Counted from the stretch's first letter, positions 1 to 13,194 are shown. The stretch is DNA of 64,000 nt from Membranipora membranacea (GCA_914767715.1 OU612067.1:17303001-17367000), one strand, 5' to 3'. The notes: generated from the letters alone by a model not told the origin. Numbers and translations: made by a program.

Positions 1-71
1 AATTGTCCTCTCCCATTTAGTGAGCTGACAACTTTTTCATAGCAGACAAATGCAACAAATTCCCTTTGCAG

Positions 72-1394
72 ATAAGAATCGAGCTGTATATGGCTGATGG
101 TACTTTTCTCAAGTATATAGAACATGATGCCTCTCTTGGTAACTCATCAGATGAATGGTTCTCTGCTGATATGTTTATTTCTTCTAGTTGGAGTGACCTC
201 ACGGGCATCGATGGAAGTTATTATAGATGGGAATTGGTGGGGGAGTAAGTCAAAGCCTGTATCATTTTTCTTATATTTTTCATACCATATTTGAGATGCT
301 AACTCTGATTTTTCGAATGGAGTTGGAACCAAAAATGGACTGCCCTTTCAAAGTTGATTAAGTCTATGCTTTACAGTAGTTGCAAACTGGTTGGTCAGCT
401 TCTGCTATCATTTTTTGATGTTTTTAGATTGCAAACTTTTGTTGGTAGTTACTTTGCTTTGCCACAGGCCCTGAGTATTATCATCGTTATTTTTGTTATT
501 TACTCATTCTTCCTGGTGTCTGTTTATTCAGATATGGCCGCACATTCCATATAAGCAGCACTCCGGACAACGGTTGTGTACATGATAACGGCTGGCTGGC
601 TATCCAATCAACTATCGATACCGGCTGCGTTGAGTGGGATCTGCTCGACCCAACCAAACAAATGCCACCCAAGTTTATATATTCGGGAAGCTCAGATGGA
701 GTCATTTGGGTGGATGACAGTAAGTATTTAGTTTAAGAATTAGAAATTCAAGATTGATCAGATTTTTCCTCAATAATCTCTTATACTTTCTAATCATTGA
801 CCCTTGTAATAGGCACTTATGTTCGATGAGATAAAAATTTTCTTTGGTAATGTAAATCCACAATGATGGAATTTTGACTTTAGTAGCTAGGCTTAGGATA
901 TGAGCTTCCGCAACCACGATAGAAAGGTCTTACAACAGCTAAAATTGTTGCTCATTAATTGCAAAAATCTTCTTTAGTTAATTAAAAATACTCTGTCTGA
1001 TTTCCAATATCGGAGAGAAAAAATGGACTCATAATCAGGAAAATTAACTTAGTGTCGGAGCCATTTGAGCAGGGAGTTTAGGACAGAGTTATAATAAAAA
1101 CTGCCATATTGGAGGCATAAACGTAGGGTATCAGTATTGAGACTGATAGTTTTCTTCTCTTGTTTGTAATTTTAGCCATGCTTCAATCGATAAGTTTCCT
1201 TGCATGAGCTTTTATTCTTGATACTGCAGTCATTACTTCAGGTACCTTTTCTTGTCTTTCCGGACATGGGTTGTCAATACTTAGAGCTCTATACTGAGAG
1301 TGATCATATGAATTTCATGGTAAATCATGATTGAATGATTGTTGTTTCAGTGGCAGAGTTTGATGTGCTCATGATAAAAATGTCTTTCAACTAG
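72..1394 (+). CDS. PAN-array gene copy A, last three exons (5' part outside window)
   Basis: Exons are 72-244, 532-719 and 1351-1394, with AG acceptors and GT donors, joined in phase and ending at TAG 1392-1394. They encode the C-terminal domain of the same secreted family as the two downstream copies: an ELYMADGTFL-like strand region, a segment with GC...DNGWLAIQ and a second Cys, and the tail EFDVLMIKMSFN. Exon lengths (173, 188 and 44 nt) equal those of exons 12-14 of copy B, so A is the left member of a tandem array. The domain resembles no family I can name with certainty. GWLAIQ recalls fibrinogen-like domains, but the rest does not fit. A possible poly(A) signal lies near 2063. Function is unknown; extracellular location is inferred from the signal peptide of copies B and C. 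Confidence 0.8.
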
Positions 1395-4300
1395 CGAGTG
1401 CAGGAGCCATCAGAAACGTTTCCTACAACTGAGAGCTGAGGCGTAACGAGAGAGAATGAAATAATGTATTTAGTTATATTCATTCTGTTCATTTTGTACG
1501 GTGGTTAAAGGAAGAGATTGTCAGCAAGCTCGAACTTCAGTTTGCCTTTCACAAAATTTTTAATCTTAGCTATTACATCCTTATCGTAAAACGGGAAAAT
1601 GCATCAATCGGATTATTATTGTGGCTTAAAGCAAATGGTTAGTGGAATGGTTATTTGCATCCAAAAGATGATCACTGCTAAGTAGGGGTGGTGTCAACCT
1701 GCAAACTGTGGGTTACAAAAAGAACTTATGCTAATTTTGTGAACATGGGCATACTATGTTTATCTCAATGTAGAACTTTGCCGAACTGAAATGTGATGTT
1801 ATCAATTTCTGAAAGCGTATCATATTTTAATGCAGTTGCACAATCTTTGGAACAGGACATTTCACATTTCACATTTTCTGTTTGTGCTGATGTTGATGGT
1901 CAATTGTAGATCTTTTTCCTTGTCTTTTGTTTGCTGCTAACCGCTGTCTGTTATTAATACTATCCTGTGCATATATAATTGTAATAATGTACTGGTGATT
2001 CATAAACATTTCATATCTGACTCGATACGATGATATCATTTCTGTGATTATTAAAACTTTCAATAAAAGTTGTTGTGAAAATATTTAGATTTCATATTCA
2101 ATCCATTTTTTATTTACTCATACATTTGAAAAAATGGTTTTGCTGTTATTTGGGGCAATTTCTGGCATGTTATCTTACAAATAGGTACCATAATTATTCA
2201 GAGATCACAAATCGATTCTTGGGGTCAATTTATCTTTCTGTCAATATTCAATTGCCCAAATTAGGATACACAATATAGCTGGTGCAACATGTCATGCCAT
2301 GTCAAATGTCCCGGCAGAGGTAATCAACTGTGTAAAGAAGCCACAAAAAACCTTTCCACCCTAAACATCATGGTCATTTGCTGTAACCATGTTTTGAAAG
2401 AGCTACATTAGTACGGTTAACACTTGATTACTCACAGTTTGACAAACAGTGCATAGGACAAGAAGGATATCTACAGAATCAGCGCTCGCTGTTAATAGTT
2501 TTGTAATGCAAACTTCTTTTTGCTATGGACCAATTCTTTCTCAGGAGAGCAGCACCTGCGATGGTAGGAAACAATAATATCCACTTTTGTTGTATTACTT
2601 ATCGATCATAATACTTGAGAGCATTTGTTATTATATTAATGTATTTTATGTTTATTCTGCACGCAAATCGCATAAGCTCCAGGTATGATACCACTCACTC
2701 TGTAAATCATATATCACAGTTCTATGTGGTGTGACAGACGTCAATCAATGCATTATACAAAAGATGCCGGATTTCCAGCTAGTCTGTCAATCCCCTAATG
2801 CTCTGCCACCTTTGATGACCCATTGGTAGTTTTAGTGCCTAGACTCAGGTCATTGTTAGTGACTTTCTATAATCAACCATGGAATAACGATCAAAATTAA
2901 CAATTTATTGTTAATGGAAATGTCGCTGTCAGAAAACCTGATAAAGTTTGACCTTGAATGATTGCAGCCAAGCTTGGCAGCTTTCTTTGAAAGATAAGAT
3001 AAGATAAGATCCGGTTTAAGACAATCGGTCTCAGTTCCTGTAATTTCTTCTCTAATGATGCTAATAATCCAAATGTATTTAATCTGAATAATGTGATGTA
3101 AATTCTTTGGCTGTCTGTGTTGAACTAGACCAAGTTTGGTCCATTTGCCCGCATTCCGAGTCGCTCCCGATCCACTGGTCACGCCGCAGGCAAAGGGACC
3201 AAAAATTATCTACCACTTTGCGGTAATTGTCTGCTCCCAGGTGGACAATTCGTGGACATTTAATATTTTTTATCAGGATATGTGCAACGGACTACTAAAT
3301 AATATGTAATCAAGTATGAGGATTCCAAATATGAAATTATTTTTCCAAAATATGAACTACGGGCATGAGATATCCGGTAAAATGTGTAACCTTACTCATG
3401 ATGCAAACACACAATTTTCGGAGCTGTCTCCATTGGTCTATAACACAACTTTCTTTACCTCTCAAATTTTCTGAGATAATCTTATTAACAACAAGAAACA
3501 GCCATTTCTAATGTTGAAAATCAGGACATATGTCTGACATAACGGTATTTTCTGATTCCAGTGAGCAATACGGCGTACAATAGTTTACACACCCTTTTAA
3601 TTGAGTTTAAAGAATTATATAGGTTAGGAGCATCACAACTTATCAAATGCTGCCAAACTCATACCTTTCATGAGTTGCCTCCCTCAACACTTTTGTGTAT
3701 ACGAGGTATAATCAATTGGCTTGGGCATTTGTCAAGACAATCACAATGGATTGGTAGTAAATTCTTGATCCCGTTGTCTGCGGCGTGACCAGTGGAAGGG
3801 AGCAACAGGAATGCAGGCAATTGGATTAATCTTGTTCTAGTGTTGAACATACAATCAATGTAAACTTTTGGCATTTTATAATGCTGACAACATTTAAAGA
3901 TACTGACCAACTGCGCTTAGAATCGATACTAAGATGAAGAATCAAAGTAAAGAAGTATTTAGAAAACTCATTAGCTTTTTGCCTTGTGAACAGTCTTCAG
4001 CTAGAGGGAAAATTTAGGTCAGGGTTGGAGATTGCTTTCAAATTGAAGGTGGAATTCTAGCCATTACAAAATTAAGATGTAGCCATACTTTTTCTAGCTG
4101 GGTTGAGGATAATTTATTTGTGTAAGCTGTTTTTAGGACTATCTAAATATGTCTTGTTGGTTAAATTATCACCACTTGACTTTTGTGAAGTCATTATTTG
4201 CATAATATAGGTCGCCATTGCAAAACAAAATAACAGTAACAATTGTTAAATATTTGGCATTGGTTTTTGAACTGATATGAAAATTGAGTCTTAGACCTTG

Positions 4301-4645
4301 TTCTATGCATATTAATAGATTTGTCAGCAAATACCGCAGACATCAAAGCGATGCAGGGTATTCAAATTTCTCTGAGGTGATTGTTGCCTTCAACTGTATG
4401 TACCGTTGAGAAATTTTTGATGTCACTGTATCTGAAAGCAGGGATGATTTATTGGGAAAAACAGAAGGAAATCAAAACTGGCTAATCTGAATATACATCC
4501 GTGAAAATGATATTTATGTTTGACTTACCAACTTGATTTTATAAGTTATATTTGTGTGTGTATTGATTTTTTGGTTGAGAACTTGCTATACTCAAACGCT
4601 CTCTAGATTGATCTGTTTCAAAGTTCTCAGTGTCTCTGGTCGAGG
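1395..4645. other. Spacer between copies A and B
   Basis: About 3.2 kb without a supportable gene. It holds the 3' end of copy A (possible AATAAA near 2063), a GATAA microsatellite near 2993-3010, an old inverted-repeat element (about 3060-3900, listed separately), and the probable promoter and 5' UTR of copy B just before 4646. Short ORFs here have no splice context, composition or similarity I could use. Confidence 0.6.
3060..3900. repeat. Degraded foldback (inverted-repeat) element
   Basis: The left arm (about 3090-3260) is an imperfect reverse complement of the right arm (about 3700-3885). Both contain CCACTGGTCACGCCGCAG, at 3171-3188 on + and at 3779-3796 on -, and the similarity continues on both sides of it with indels. 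The layout suits an old MITE or foldback element. I could not define the termini or a target-site duplication. Confidence 0.5.
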
Positions 4646-7600
4646 ATGAATGGTAGATATTTCCTTTGGTCTGGATGGATTTTAGCGACTTTGCAATCAA
4701 CCGTCAATGGCGAGTTTGTGACACTCAATTACCGTCTAGGGAGCCACAAAATTATCGGCAAAGCTCAGAATCTGGAACAGTATACAGTAAGGAGTAAGGT
4801 AAGTAGTTTGTAATTATATCATTACTGCATTACTGCTCTTTAATTTCATTTATGTCTTAAATTCGTATTTTACATAAACTGTAAAACTAAATTACAACTC
4901 GATCCAAATTTTTTTGTAGTAGGATAGTCAACTCAAGCTATGTTTCTTTTTGTCTATTATTTATTTATCAGAAAACAAAATTATTCATCAAAAAAATTCA
5001 AATTTTGTTTTATTAAACATTCAGTATCACTTTTAAAGATAAAGTGCGGTGCGATTTGCGGGAGTAACCAGAACTGCACACTTTACTCTCTCTGTACCAC
5101 ACCATCAGCTAACTTTGAATGTACTGTCTACCTGTCAACTGAGCTACCTGAGGCTATTGAGAATTCAGAATGTACTGTCTATTTACCAGGTATGTTATAA
5201 GTAAATTTAAATGTATTAAAAGTGTAATATAAGTGAATACTAGGTGTATTTAACTGTATTATGAGTGTATTGTAATTTGTAACAGAATTTAGAACTGTTG
5301 AGCAGCCAAAACTTGCTTATGTTTACGGCAGGAAAATAGGAAATAAATTTTTTTAATCAGCAATGATGTTGTGATAGTGACATAAAAATAGGTTGGATGA
5401 CTGCCATTCCTTTTTTTTAATGGCAAAACATTCTGTGGCCTTGTTTTAGTATGAATTTTATTTATTTATTTGTTTATTGAGGTTTTCTAAAAGTTTATAA
5501 TCAAAGCAAATTAAAAATAACTTGTTGACCTCATACACATTAACATGGATACAAAAATTTTATCTGGCCTTTGCTTTGTTTATTTATTGTTGTATTACAT
5601 TTCCATTGCATACTGTATTGTATTGTAAAGATTATCCTGGTCAAAAGATTCTCGAGGACGATGCTACAATCGTAGAGAGAAGCTTAGCCTTCCTGTGGAG
5701 AGATTCTGTTGGTAACCATACAATGAACCTGGAGCTTTCTGGTGTGTTTGATGTACAGATGTGCTATGAAGTCTGTCAGACATTCACTGATGGAAACTGT
5801 CTATTGTTCAGGTATCACCAATTCCAACAGCTGTGGCTGTTTTAGCTTGTTGTAGGCAATTTTAACAAACAAAACAGCTGTAAATTCTCCTAAAATGAAT
5901 CATATTCACTCATACTATTGATGCTTGTTGTCATTTTCTTCTAAACTTCCTTTTCATTTGTATGTATATGCCTCATTTATTAACTGGTTCCATAGGCCTT
6001 ATGAGCATGTGTTAGATCAAGCTGTGATAACAAAATTGGGTATTTTTCTGTGATCAATGCAAAGATTAAGCTGAAATATCAGAGAACAATCTGCCACAGG
6101 GTTGTGGATTACAAGTCCCTGTGTCTTACCACTTACCACTGACCCTCAATACACTTAGCCACGCATTGTTAGTTGTTCCATGGTTCGTACACCCAATCAG
6201 CTTGGCCAAAACCGAGCTCAATAGGCCCATAGAAACGCATGGATTGATAGAGGTGATTGTTTGAGAGTAATGACAGACTACTAAAAATGATCCCACATAC
6301 TCTTATCTATATCTCCCAAAGATAGGACAAAGAATCAAGCAATTCAAAATAAGTCCATTCAATTTTCCAAAGCTACTCACAGAGTTCAAATGGAAAATGT
6401 GTCATCCCGAAATACACCGAAGATAAATCTTGGATCTACAGTGATGATATGCTGACTTTTGAGCTTGACAACACGGCATCCTATTATTTCTTGGACGTGC
6501 CTGCATTTAACTTGACACTAGGTATGTGTGTCCTACTGTTTCATAAAACACTGTATTTTGTTATTGTAGTAATACGTTTTTAGTACCGTTGGTAATGTGG
6601 TCCTATCAAATTATTGAAAGTTGGAGCTGTTATGTACAGCACTTTGTTGATGGCACAATTATTTTTGTGTGCTGAGTGTCTTTGCTAATATATGCCAAAC
6701 CATTCAGCCTCATATTGATTAGCATTCATTTTCCAGAAGTAGTAAAATCTGTGCCCTTGTAAGAAGTTTAACACATATCATTATGGATGGAAGATTTACT
6801 AAGTACGAAACAATTTTAGAATCTCTCTACCTGATCTGTTGTTGCTGATTGTAGTTTTAGTAAAATATGCATCATGAACCTCTGGTGCAAATTCAAAAAT
6901 TTCACATCACTGAGCCAGATCAGATCTGCATCAGAATCAGAATCAGAAAAAAGGGGATGTATACATCGCTATTCATGACTCTCAATCACTCAAGCTTGGA
7001 AGAGGGGACCCTAAGAAAATGCAATGAAAATGGCAAATACATAATCTGAAAAACAAATAAAGAAAATAAATTGTATAAATATTGAGTGCCCTACTTCAAT
7101 TTCTATGAAATCTATATAGACTCAAATATTGGTACTGTTATACTTGATGTGAATAGAATATCCAATCACATGGTCTGAAATGGTGATGGCTATTTATATC
7201 ACATTCATCTGGTATAGCAAAAAATGTGCCATAATATTTACACTAACACATCCAGATACATTTGTTTGCTTCCGATTTATACTGAGTAAATATTTAACAT
7301 GGTTGCAGATTTAGAAATCTCTTTGCTTCATAACAAATCGGAGATGAGTGCACAACCCCACATGTGGTGCAATGTAGGCTTAGCAGCTGGTGCAACTTTA
7401 GGTAAACACACATGGCCTGTCTGCATAGAGTTTAAGATTGAGATAATTTGTGTATAAGAGTTGTGTGTCCTGTGTGTATTGTTTGTGAAAAATCTTGGGA
7501 AACCGAAGTGGGTTGGCCCAATGGAAAATATCAACAAATGATATCATAGTGAGCTAATTAGGGAAAAGACAGAGTTGTAACTGTACACAATAATGACAGC

Positions 7601-10600
7601 AAATTAATCGCCCTATCAATCACAATGTGTCAAACATCGATCATCTAAACCAACAAATCATGCAATGTCAGATATTAAAGATTACGTTTATACTAACTAG
7701 GGACCACTGGTGAGTTACATAACCTCACTAAACTGAATAATACAGCGAGAGAGGGCATATGCGTTTTTATATTAATCCTTCCGTTCCTTTAAAGATGATG
7801 AAATGGTGCAATCAGTTAGGGTCCTACAGGAGTTGGCTGTTTGCATCTCTTGGTGGATTGTTGTTGCTCCCCCCCTCCATATCAACTATGGTGTATTTTT
7901 GCCTTGAAGCCATTCTCACTTGGTAAATTATGGGGGTGCTCTTCTGACCATCTCATGTTTACCTTCCAGTTGTGCAGACAGAATTTGTCACAGTGGATGG
8001 CACATTTTGGGATTCGGGAGGATCGGAGCTTGGTCGTACATACTTCAGATTTACAGAATCTTCATTGGAGGAGTGTTTGATCGTATGTCACATTCTCAAT
8101 CCCATCCGCTGTCATAACTTCAGGTATTTCCCAGTTTTTAATAGGTAAGTACTTATAGGTGCAAATGCTTCTGTTCTACTGAGATAGTTTTTGTTCAGGC
8201 ACATGGATATGGGTTGCAAAAAGATGTTGCTCTCATTTGACTGGTTAAGAGCAGAGGCATCTTGTAGTCTTGCGAACAGGTGAATGCTCTCTAGTAAAAA
8301 TTCGATTGAAAGAAGATTTGCAGAAATATTGTTCTACCCTTCGCTTATCATGACTATCAGGGAGTTGTAGTAAGCAAGACAGTGAAAAGGTACAAGGATT
8401 ACCATTAATAAAAAAACAAAAAAGATCCAAACTGGTTAGGTGATTCTCGCAAGTAATCGCCTGCAAGGCTTTGTTGCACTAACACTAATACTGATGGTAC
8501 TTGATTTAATCCTACAGCTTGGTTGACCTCTGCGAGATTCCGTTTCTGATTCCTCCAGCTGTTATCAGTAACCTGATGTATGTAGCAATAGGACCCTCTT
8601 ATGTGTATGTCGATAAGTCATTCGTTTTTGGTGAGTTTGATGTTACATTTCTATCATTTAAAAAAGAAATATGTGCACCTTGATTTAAGTTGATTCAGGT
8701 ATTACCAGTTTTGCAAAAAAATGTTTGATCAATGGTGGATAAAGGCGAAAAGTCAAAGTGGCCAGTCAGCGAGGCATTTACCCAGGCTCCACCCAAACTC
8801 GCTGACAATAGTACACTCATCTCACTCTGGTCTAAGTCCATATGAATAAATGCTGTTCCTTGGTAATCCAGGTTGCAGCTGAGGTTGCAGCTAGTATATT
8901 TTTAGATAATCATAGATAACAGTCAACAGTGTTGTTCAAATAATCTATTTTCTATTTGGGTTGTATTAAAATTACAATGTCAATTTTTCAAACTGTTTCT
9001 AGTTTTTAAAAACTCAGAATCAAGGTTTATTGTCAGTCTCTTTGTGAAGTCTTGAAATTTTAAATATCAAATACACTTGTCCTCAATTGCCATTTTTCAC
9101 TGATGCTTGGTCACTTTTTAATTTGACCTCTCAATATGTGGTAGATTCTTCAGCTTGGTCGACGTTACCAGTAGTTAAGACATCTACTGTTCAAACATCC
9201 AAGGGGGATATTCAAAGTGGTCAAGTTGGTGATGTAGAAGTTTGTTATCAGTTGTGCAAAACACTGAAAAGCCAATGTCAGACATTCAGGTGGGTGGAAG
9301 GTGGAAGTCACCATGTTGGTGGCTAACAGTAGCAGCACATGCTCAGTTACATATTATTTGTCGAAGTCTTTTAAACAGATTAATTGTAGTATCAGTTTTA
9401 TTGATGATGTTTTTTGCCAAACCAGACCCTTTGACCCACGACGCACACCTCTGATAGATTCTTAGGCTATGTCAGTTTTTCAGCTTTAACCCAGCTAGTA
9501 AAACTTGCATAGTCGTGGATGCTAACTTCTATGATGATTGGACCTACAGTGAGGCGGATGCAGGATTCACAACATACTTTCTCAAAGAAACAGGTGCGGC
9601 CTTGTTTGTTTTATGCGTAAGCAGGGTAATTTGATTTATGGGGTAATCCCATTGTGGGAAATCAGGACTCTAAACAGAAAATTGTATTGGCGGCTATGTC
9701 ACCCCTCATCACTTTCCTAATTGCTGGTTTAAACGTGGACATGCCAACGATTTAGAAACTCATAATCCCAAGGATGGAAGAATTGATGGTTTACTTAAAC
9801 ATTTCAGCAAAATGGAAGTTGATGTCCAAACATGTGGCATACCAGGGAGCTAACCCTCATGAGAGTTATACAACAGTATGTACATTGAACATAGAATTTG
9901 TTTGTTGACTCTGGTAGTGTTTTAGTGGGAGATTATACTGGAGTCTCTCTTTTTCGCAAACAATTAGAAATAGTCCTATAGCCGTAGCCTTTGTCTTCAT
10001 ACTGTGGGCTTTTCTGGGCCTCATAATTTTCCCAGTGACTGTAGTATAGAACCTTATAAGAAAACCGCCACAACTTTTCTTTGGAGGTTTCTCCATTGTT
10101 CAGCTGTCCAGACTTGACTCTCCCTTTTGGAACACTGAAAACTAGAATTTTGAGGTTCTGGGGGGGGGGGGAGGTCTTTAAATTAGAAAGAGTGATCCTT
10201 TACTAAAGCAAGTTATCACTATCACATCGCTCAAAATGATCACTACCTTGGTGTTTCAATTAGAGAAAATCGCTCCCAAATCGCTCACTCAGAATGTATA
10301 TAGTTCCATCAAGTGACTGAGCGATCTAAAAGTGAGACCCCTAGCAGGTATCACTCACTCACTGAGTGAGCGATAAGATTGCGATTTTGGCTGTTTCTTA
10401 TTGAAAGACCCCCCAGGCTGACTCTGGCCTGTCTGCAAACTGTGAGAAACTTTGCGCCATATTACAGGGCAATTTTGCCATTTCTCAGATAGCGGCTGAC
10501 AGCTGCCAATTTCAAACCATTTTCATTGATCACACTCAAGCCGGTAAGCAACAGAAAATTATGCCTTCAATAATTGCAAAATGACTATACTTCTCTTAAA

Positions 10601-13194
10601 ATTTCACGTTTCAATAGGTTGGTAACCAGGTTTTGTCAGCCAATTCTTTTGATATCCTACCAACGTTTGACATCAGCAATACACAGACGGCGTACCTGAA
10701 AAATTCATTGATTGACCTTTGGAGTGACCTAACCGCTCGTGACAAGGTAAGTTCAGATTTTTTTTATTTATTTATTTATTCGCATGTGATTATAATTTAT
10801 TTATGCTCCATTTGCCATGTGGCTGCCAATTGAATGTGGCATGAAATTTTCTTGAAGATAATGTAAAAACTCTCTTGAGTAAAGTAGCAAAAAGGATATA
10901 TTATGTAACATGGTTGTGTCATAAATAAACGTAAATTGGAAAGAGGAGGCAATAACCAGACAGCATACTTGAAGTATTCATTGATTGACCTTTTGAGTGA
11001 TCTTGCCAATAGTGACAAGGTAAGATTTTTGTTATGTTTTATTTGAAGATAACAGATGTTATGACTGCATAACAGGAACGACCCCAGAATCCTGTTTGAT
11101 GTTAAAGGGCAACCAAGGTTTCGCATCAATGCATTAATGGGTAGGAAATAATGTGCTGGGCAGCATCAGCTTTGTGCATTACGCTATGCAAAACTCAAAG
11201 TAGTTGCTGACTCTAAGCTGGCTAACACTTCAGTTTAGGGGAGGTTCCAAGACTTTGCTGTAATAGTTATAGAGCACAGGCTAAATAATAACAGGAACAG
11301 GAAACTGCTATGTGGTATTCTCTTTTAGCTGAGTTTGAGTGCCTGATGGAAGAAATGTTTCACAAGAATTCTGGCTGAATAATCATCGGAATTATATTTT
11401 GTCTTTTTCCCCATGCAGAAGGTGCAATCTGCTATTAATCAATGGCCATCAATGAGAAATTGTTTGAAACCTTGGTTGCCCTTTAAAGGGCAACCAAGGT
11501 TTCCCAGCAATGCATTAATGGGTAGTAAATAATGTGCTAGGCAGCATCAGCTTTGTGCATTACGCTATGCAAAACTCAAAGTAGTTGCTGACTCTAAGCT
11601 GGATAACACTACAGTCTAGGGGAGGTTCCAAGACATTGCTGTAATGTTGATAGAGCACAGGCTAAAAAATAACAGGAACAGGAAACTGCTCTGTAGTATT
11701 CTATTTTAGCTGAGTTTGAGCACCTGATGGATGCAATGTTTCACAAGAATTCTGGCTGAATAATCATCCGAATAGGATTTTGTCTTTTTGTCTATGCAGA
11801 AGGTGCAATCTGCTATTAATCGATGAGAAGTTGTTTGAAACCTTGGTTGCTCTTTAACACAAACTGGCTGTGACACTATAATAATCTATGTTTGCCGACC
11901 AACTAGTTGAAATGCCAAGGTTTGGTGCTTCACACATTCGAGTCATATTCAGATTTGCTTGTCTCTACTCATCCTGATTTTTATGGTGTTGCAGATAAAA
12001 GTTGAGCTTTACAAGGCTGATGGCACACTTCTCCACCATGTTGTGTTTAATGCCTCAAGAAGCGGTACATCGTATGACTGGTTTGATGCAGAGAAATTTC
12101 TATCCTCTTCCTGGGACGATTTAACAGGTGTCAGTGGAAGCTATGATGAATGGGTGTTGTCTGGAAGGTAGGTTGAATAAAATGAGCACAATCCAATTTC
12201 ATTTCAGTCCATCAACATGCAATTGTGGTTGAGCCGCCACACAGATGATAGTCCTGATAGTTTTTTTCTATGCTTAGAGATTGTTTGATAATTGTTTCAG
12301 GCCAGCTAATAAAAGGCCATGTATAATAATGACATAGGAATATCTGTAAGATATTCACAAAGCTATGTCTCTAAATTCCAACTTTTCCTTTGCATGACAA
12401 TTATATAAGCAAAAACTAAAATATTTGCTTATAAATACAAACAATTGTGACTGCATAAAGTATAATATTTTTCCAGTCATGGTCGCACGTTCCATCTAGG
12501 TGAGGAGGAGGTGACGGGTTGTGAAAATGATGCTGGCTGGCTTGTCATCCAATCAGAACTTAATAATGGCTGTCCGTCTTATGATAAGATTGCAGATCCT
12601 CACTCTGCCCCACCAAAGTTCCTCTTTGCAGACAGCTCAACTCACGTCAACTGGGAAGACGATTGTAAGTGATAAGCCATGGCAAAAGTTTTGTTTCTGT
12701 TTGAAATGAAACTTCATCCCTACCTCCCCCAAACCTCACCCCCTCCCACCCTTGACTAAACACCAAATCTCCCCTCTCACACCCAAGCAATCCATCCTTT
12801 CAACAAACAAACACAATGAATGACCAGTGAATATTCATATTATCATCATGGTACGGAGCGTCCCATGCAAGGAAGTTAACTCTGATGTATGCTCACTTCG
12901 TTCACATGAAACGGTAACTCCAAACTCTGGGTACAAGTACTAATGACTTATTCTTATTATGGAACATATATGAATAATAGAAGTGAAAAGATAAGCAGCA
13001 TGGGAAGCCTTACTAATAAATCTAAGGAGAGTGGTTTTGCAATTATGACTCAGTTTTTGTCTCAAAAATATTTTGGTTGATAAACATAATTGTTTGAAAA
13101 TTTTCTTCACCGTTGTGTGCTCAATTATTGACAAGTATTTTCTTTTCCAGATTCGGAGTTTGATGTTCTAATGATTAAAATGTCATTTGGCTAG
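4646..13194 (+). CDS. Secreted PAN/apple-like multidomain protein, copy B (14 exons)
   Basis: Exons: 4646-4798, 5039-5189, 5631-5811, 6373-6521, 7970-8144, 8518-8630, 9154-9289, 9484-9593, 9808-9875, 10417-10543, 10618-10746, 11995-12167, 12477-12664, 13151-13194, about 631 aa. All junctions join in phase except 10/11 (see findings). Exon 1 gives a signal peptide (residues 1-22). Cysteine modules follow: exon 2 (C-x3-C-x5-C-x5-C), exons 3-4, 5-6, 7-8 and 10. The two-exon modules start with C-x3-C-x7/8-C-x3/4-F-R, are cut by a phase-2 intron, and resume with a further Cys. This matches the disulfide core of PAN/apple domains, which bind proteins or sugars. Exons 12-14 form the C-terminal domain shared with A and C. 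Exon 9 is supported by its conservation in copy C. A secreted binding or matrix protein is inferred; the biological role is unknown. A poly(A) signal is likely at 13713. Confidence 0.8.
10158..10412. mobile_element. MITE-like element abutting exon 10 of copy B
   Basis: The left end (G-run then AGGTCTTTAAATTAGAAAG) is an imperfect inverse of the right end (ATTGAAAGACCCCCC). Inside are several GAGCGAT/ATCGCTC-type inverted motifs. The right terminus recurs near 24605-24650 (TTTTGGCTGTTT then ATTGAAAGAC with a C-run), so the sequence is dispersed. The right-terminal C-run forms the pyrimidine tract of the exon 10 acceptor (AG at 10415-10416). Confidence 0.5.
10960..11019 (+). other. Partial duplicate of exon 11, possible 60-nt cassette exon
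   Basis: After ACCAG, 60 nt resemble the second half of exon 11 (10687-10746). They read TAYLKYSLIDLLSDLANSDK against TAYLKNSLIDLWSDLTARDK and end at their own donor, GTAAGA. The length is 20 codons and both borders are phase 0, so inclusion between exons 11 and 12 would keep the frame. Copy C lacks it. It may be a real cassette exon or a recombination scar from another paralogue. Confidence 0.5.
11106..11482. mobile_element. TTAA-flanked MITE, tandem copy 1
   Basis: The termini are AGGGCAACCAAGGTTTC and its inverse, with TTAA directly outside each end (11102-11105 and 11483-11486). TTAA duplication is the hallmark of piggyBac-type insertion. There is no coding capacity. The element shares its right TTAA with the next copy. 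Confidence 0.75.
11487..11853. mobile_element. TTAA-flanked MITE, tandem copy 2
   Basis: Nearly identical to the preceding element, with the same terminal inverted repeats (right end GGTTGCTCT) and a TTAA at 11854-11857. The two copies sit head to tail in the intron between exons 11 and 12 of copy B, as if a second element had inserted into the TTAA of the first. Confidence 0.75.

Noticed and set aside
12477-13194. Fibrinogen-like C-terminal domain
   Set aside because: GWLVIQ looks similar, but the conserved fibrinogen Cys/Trp pattern and length are missing; left as an unnamed domain.
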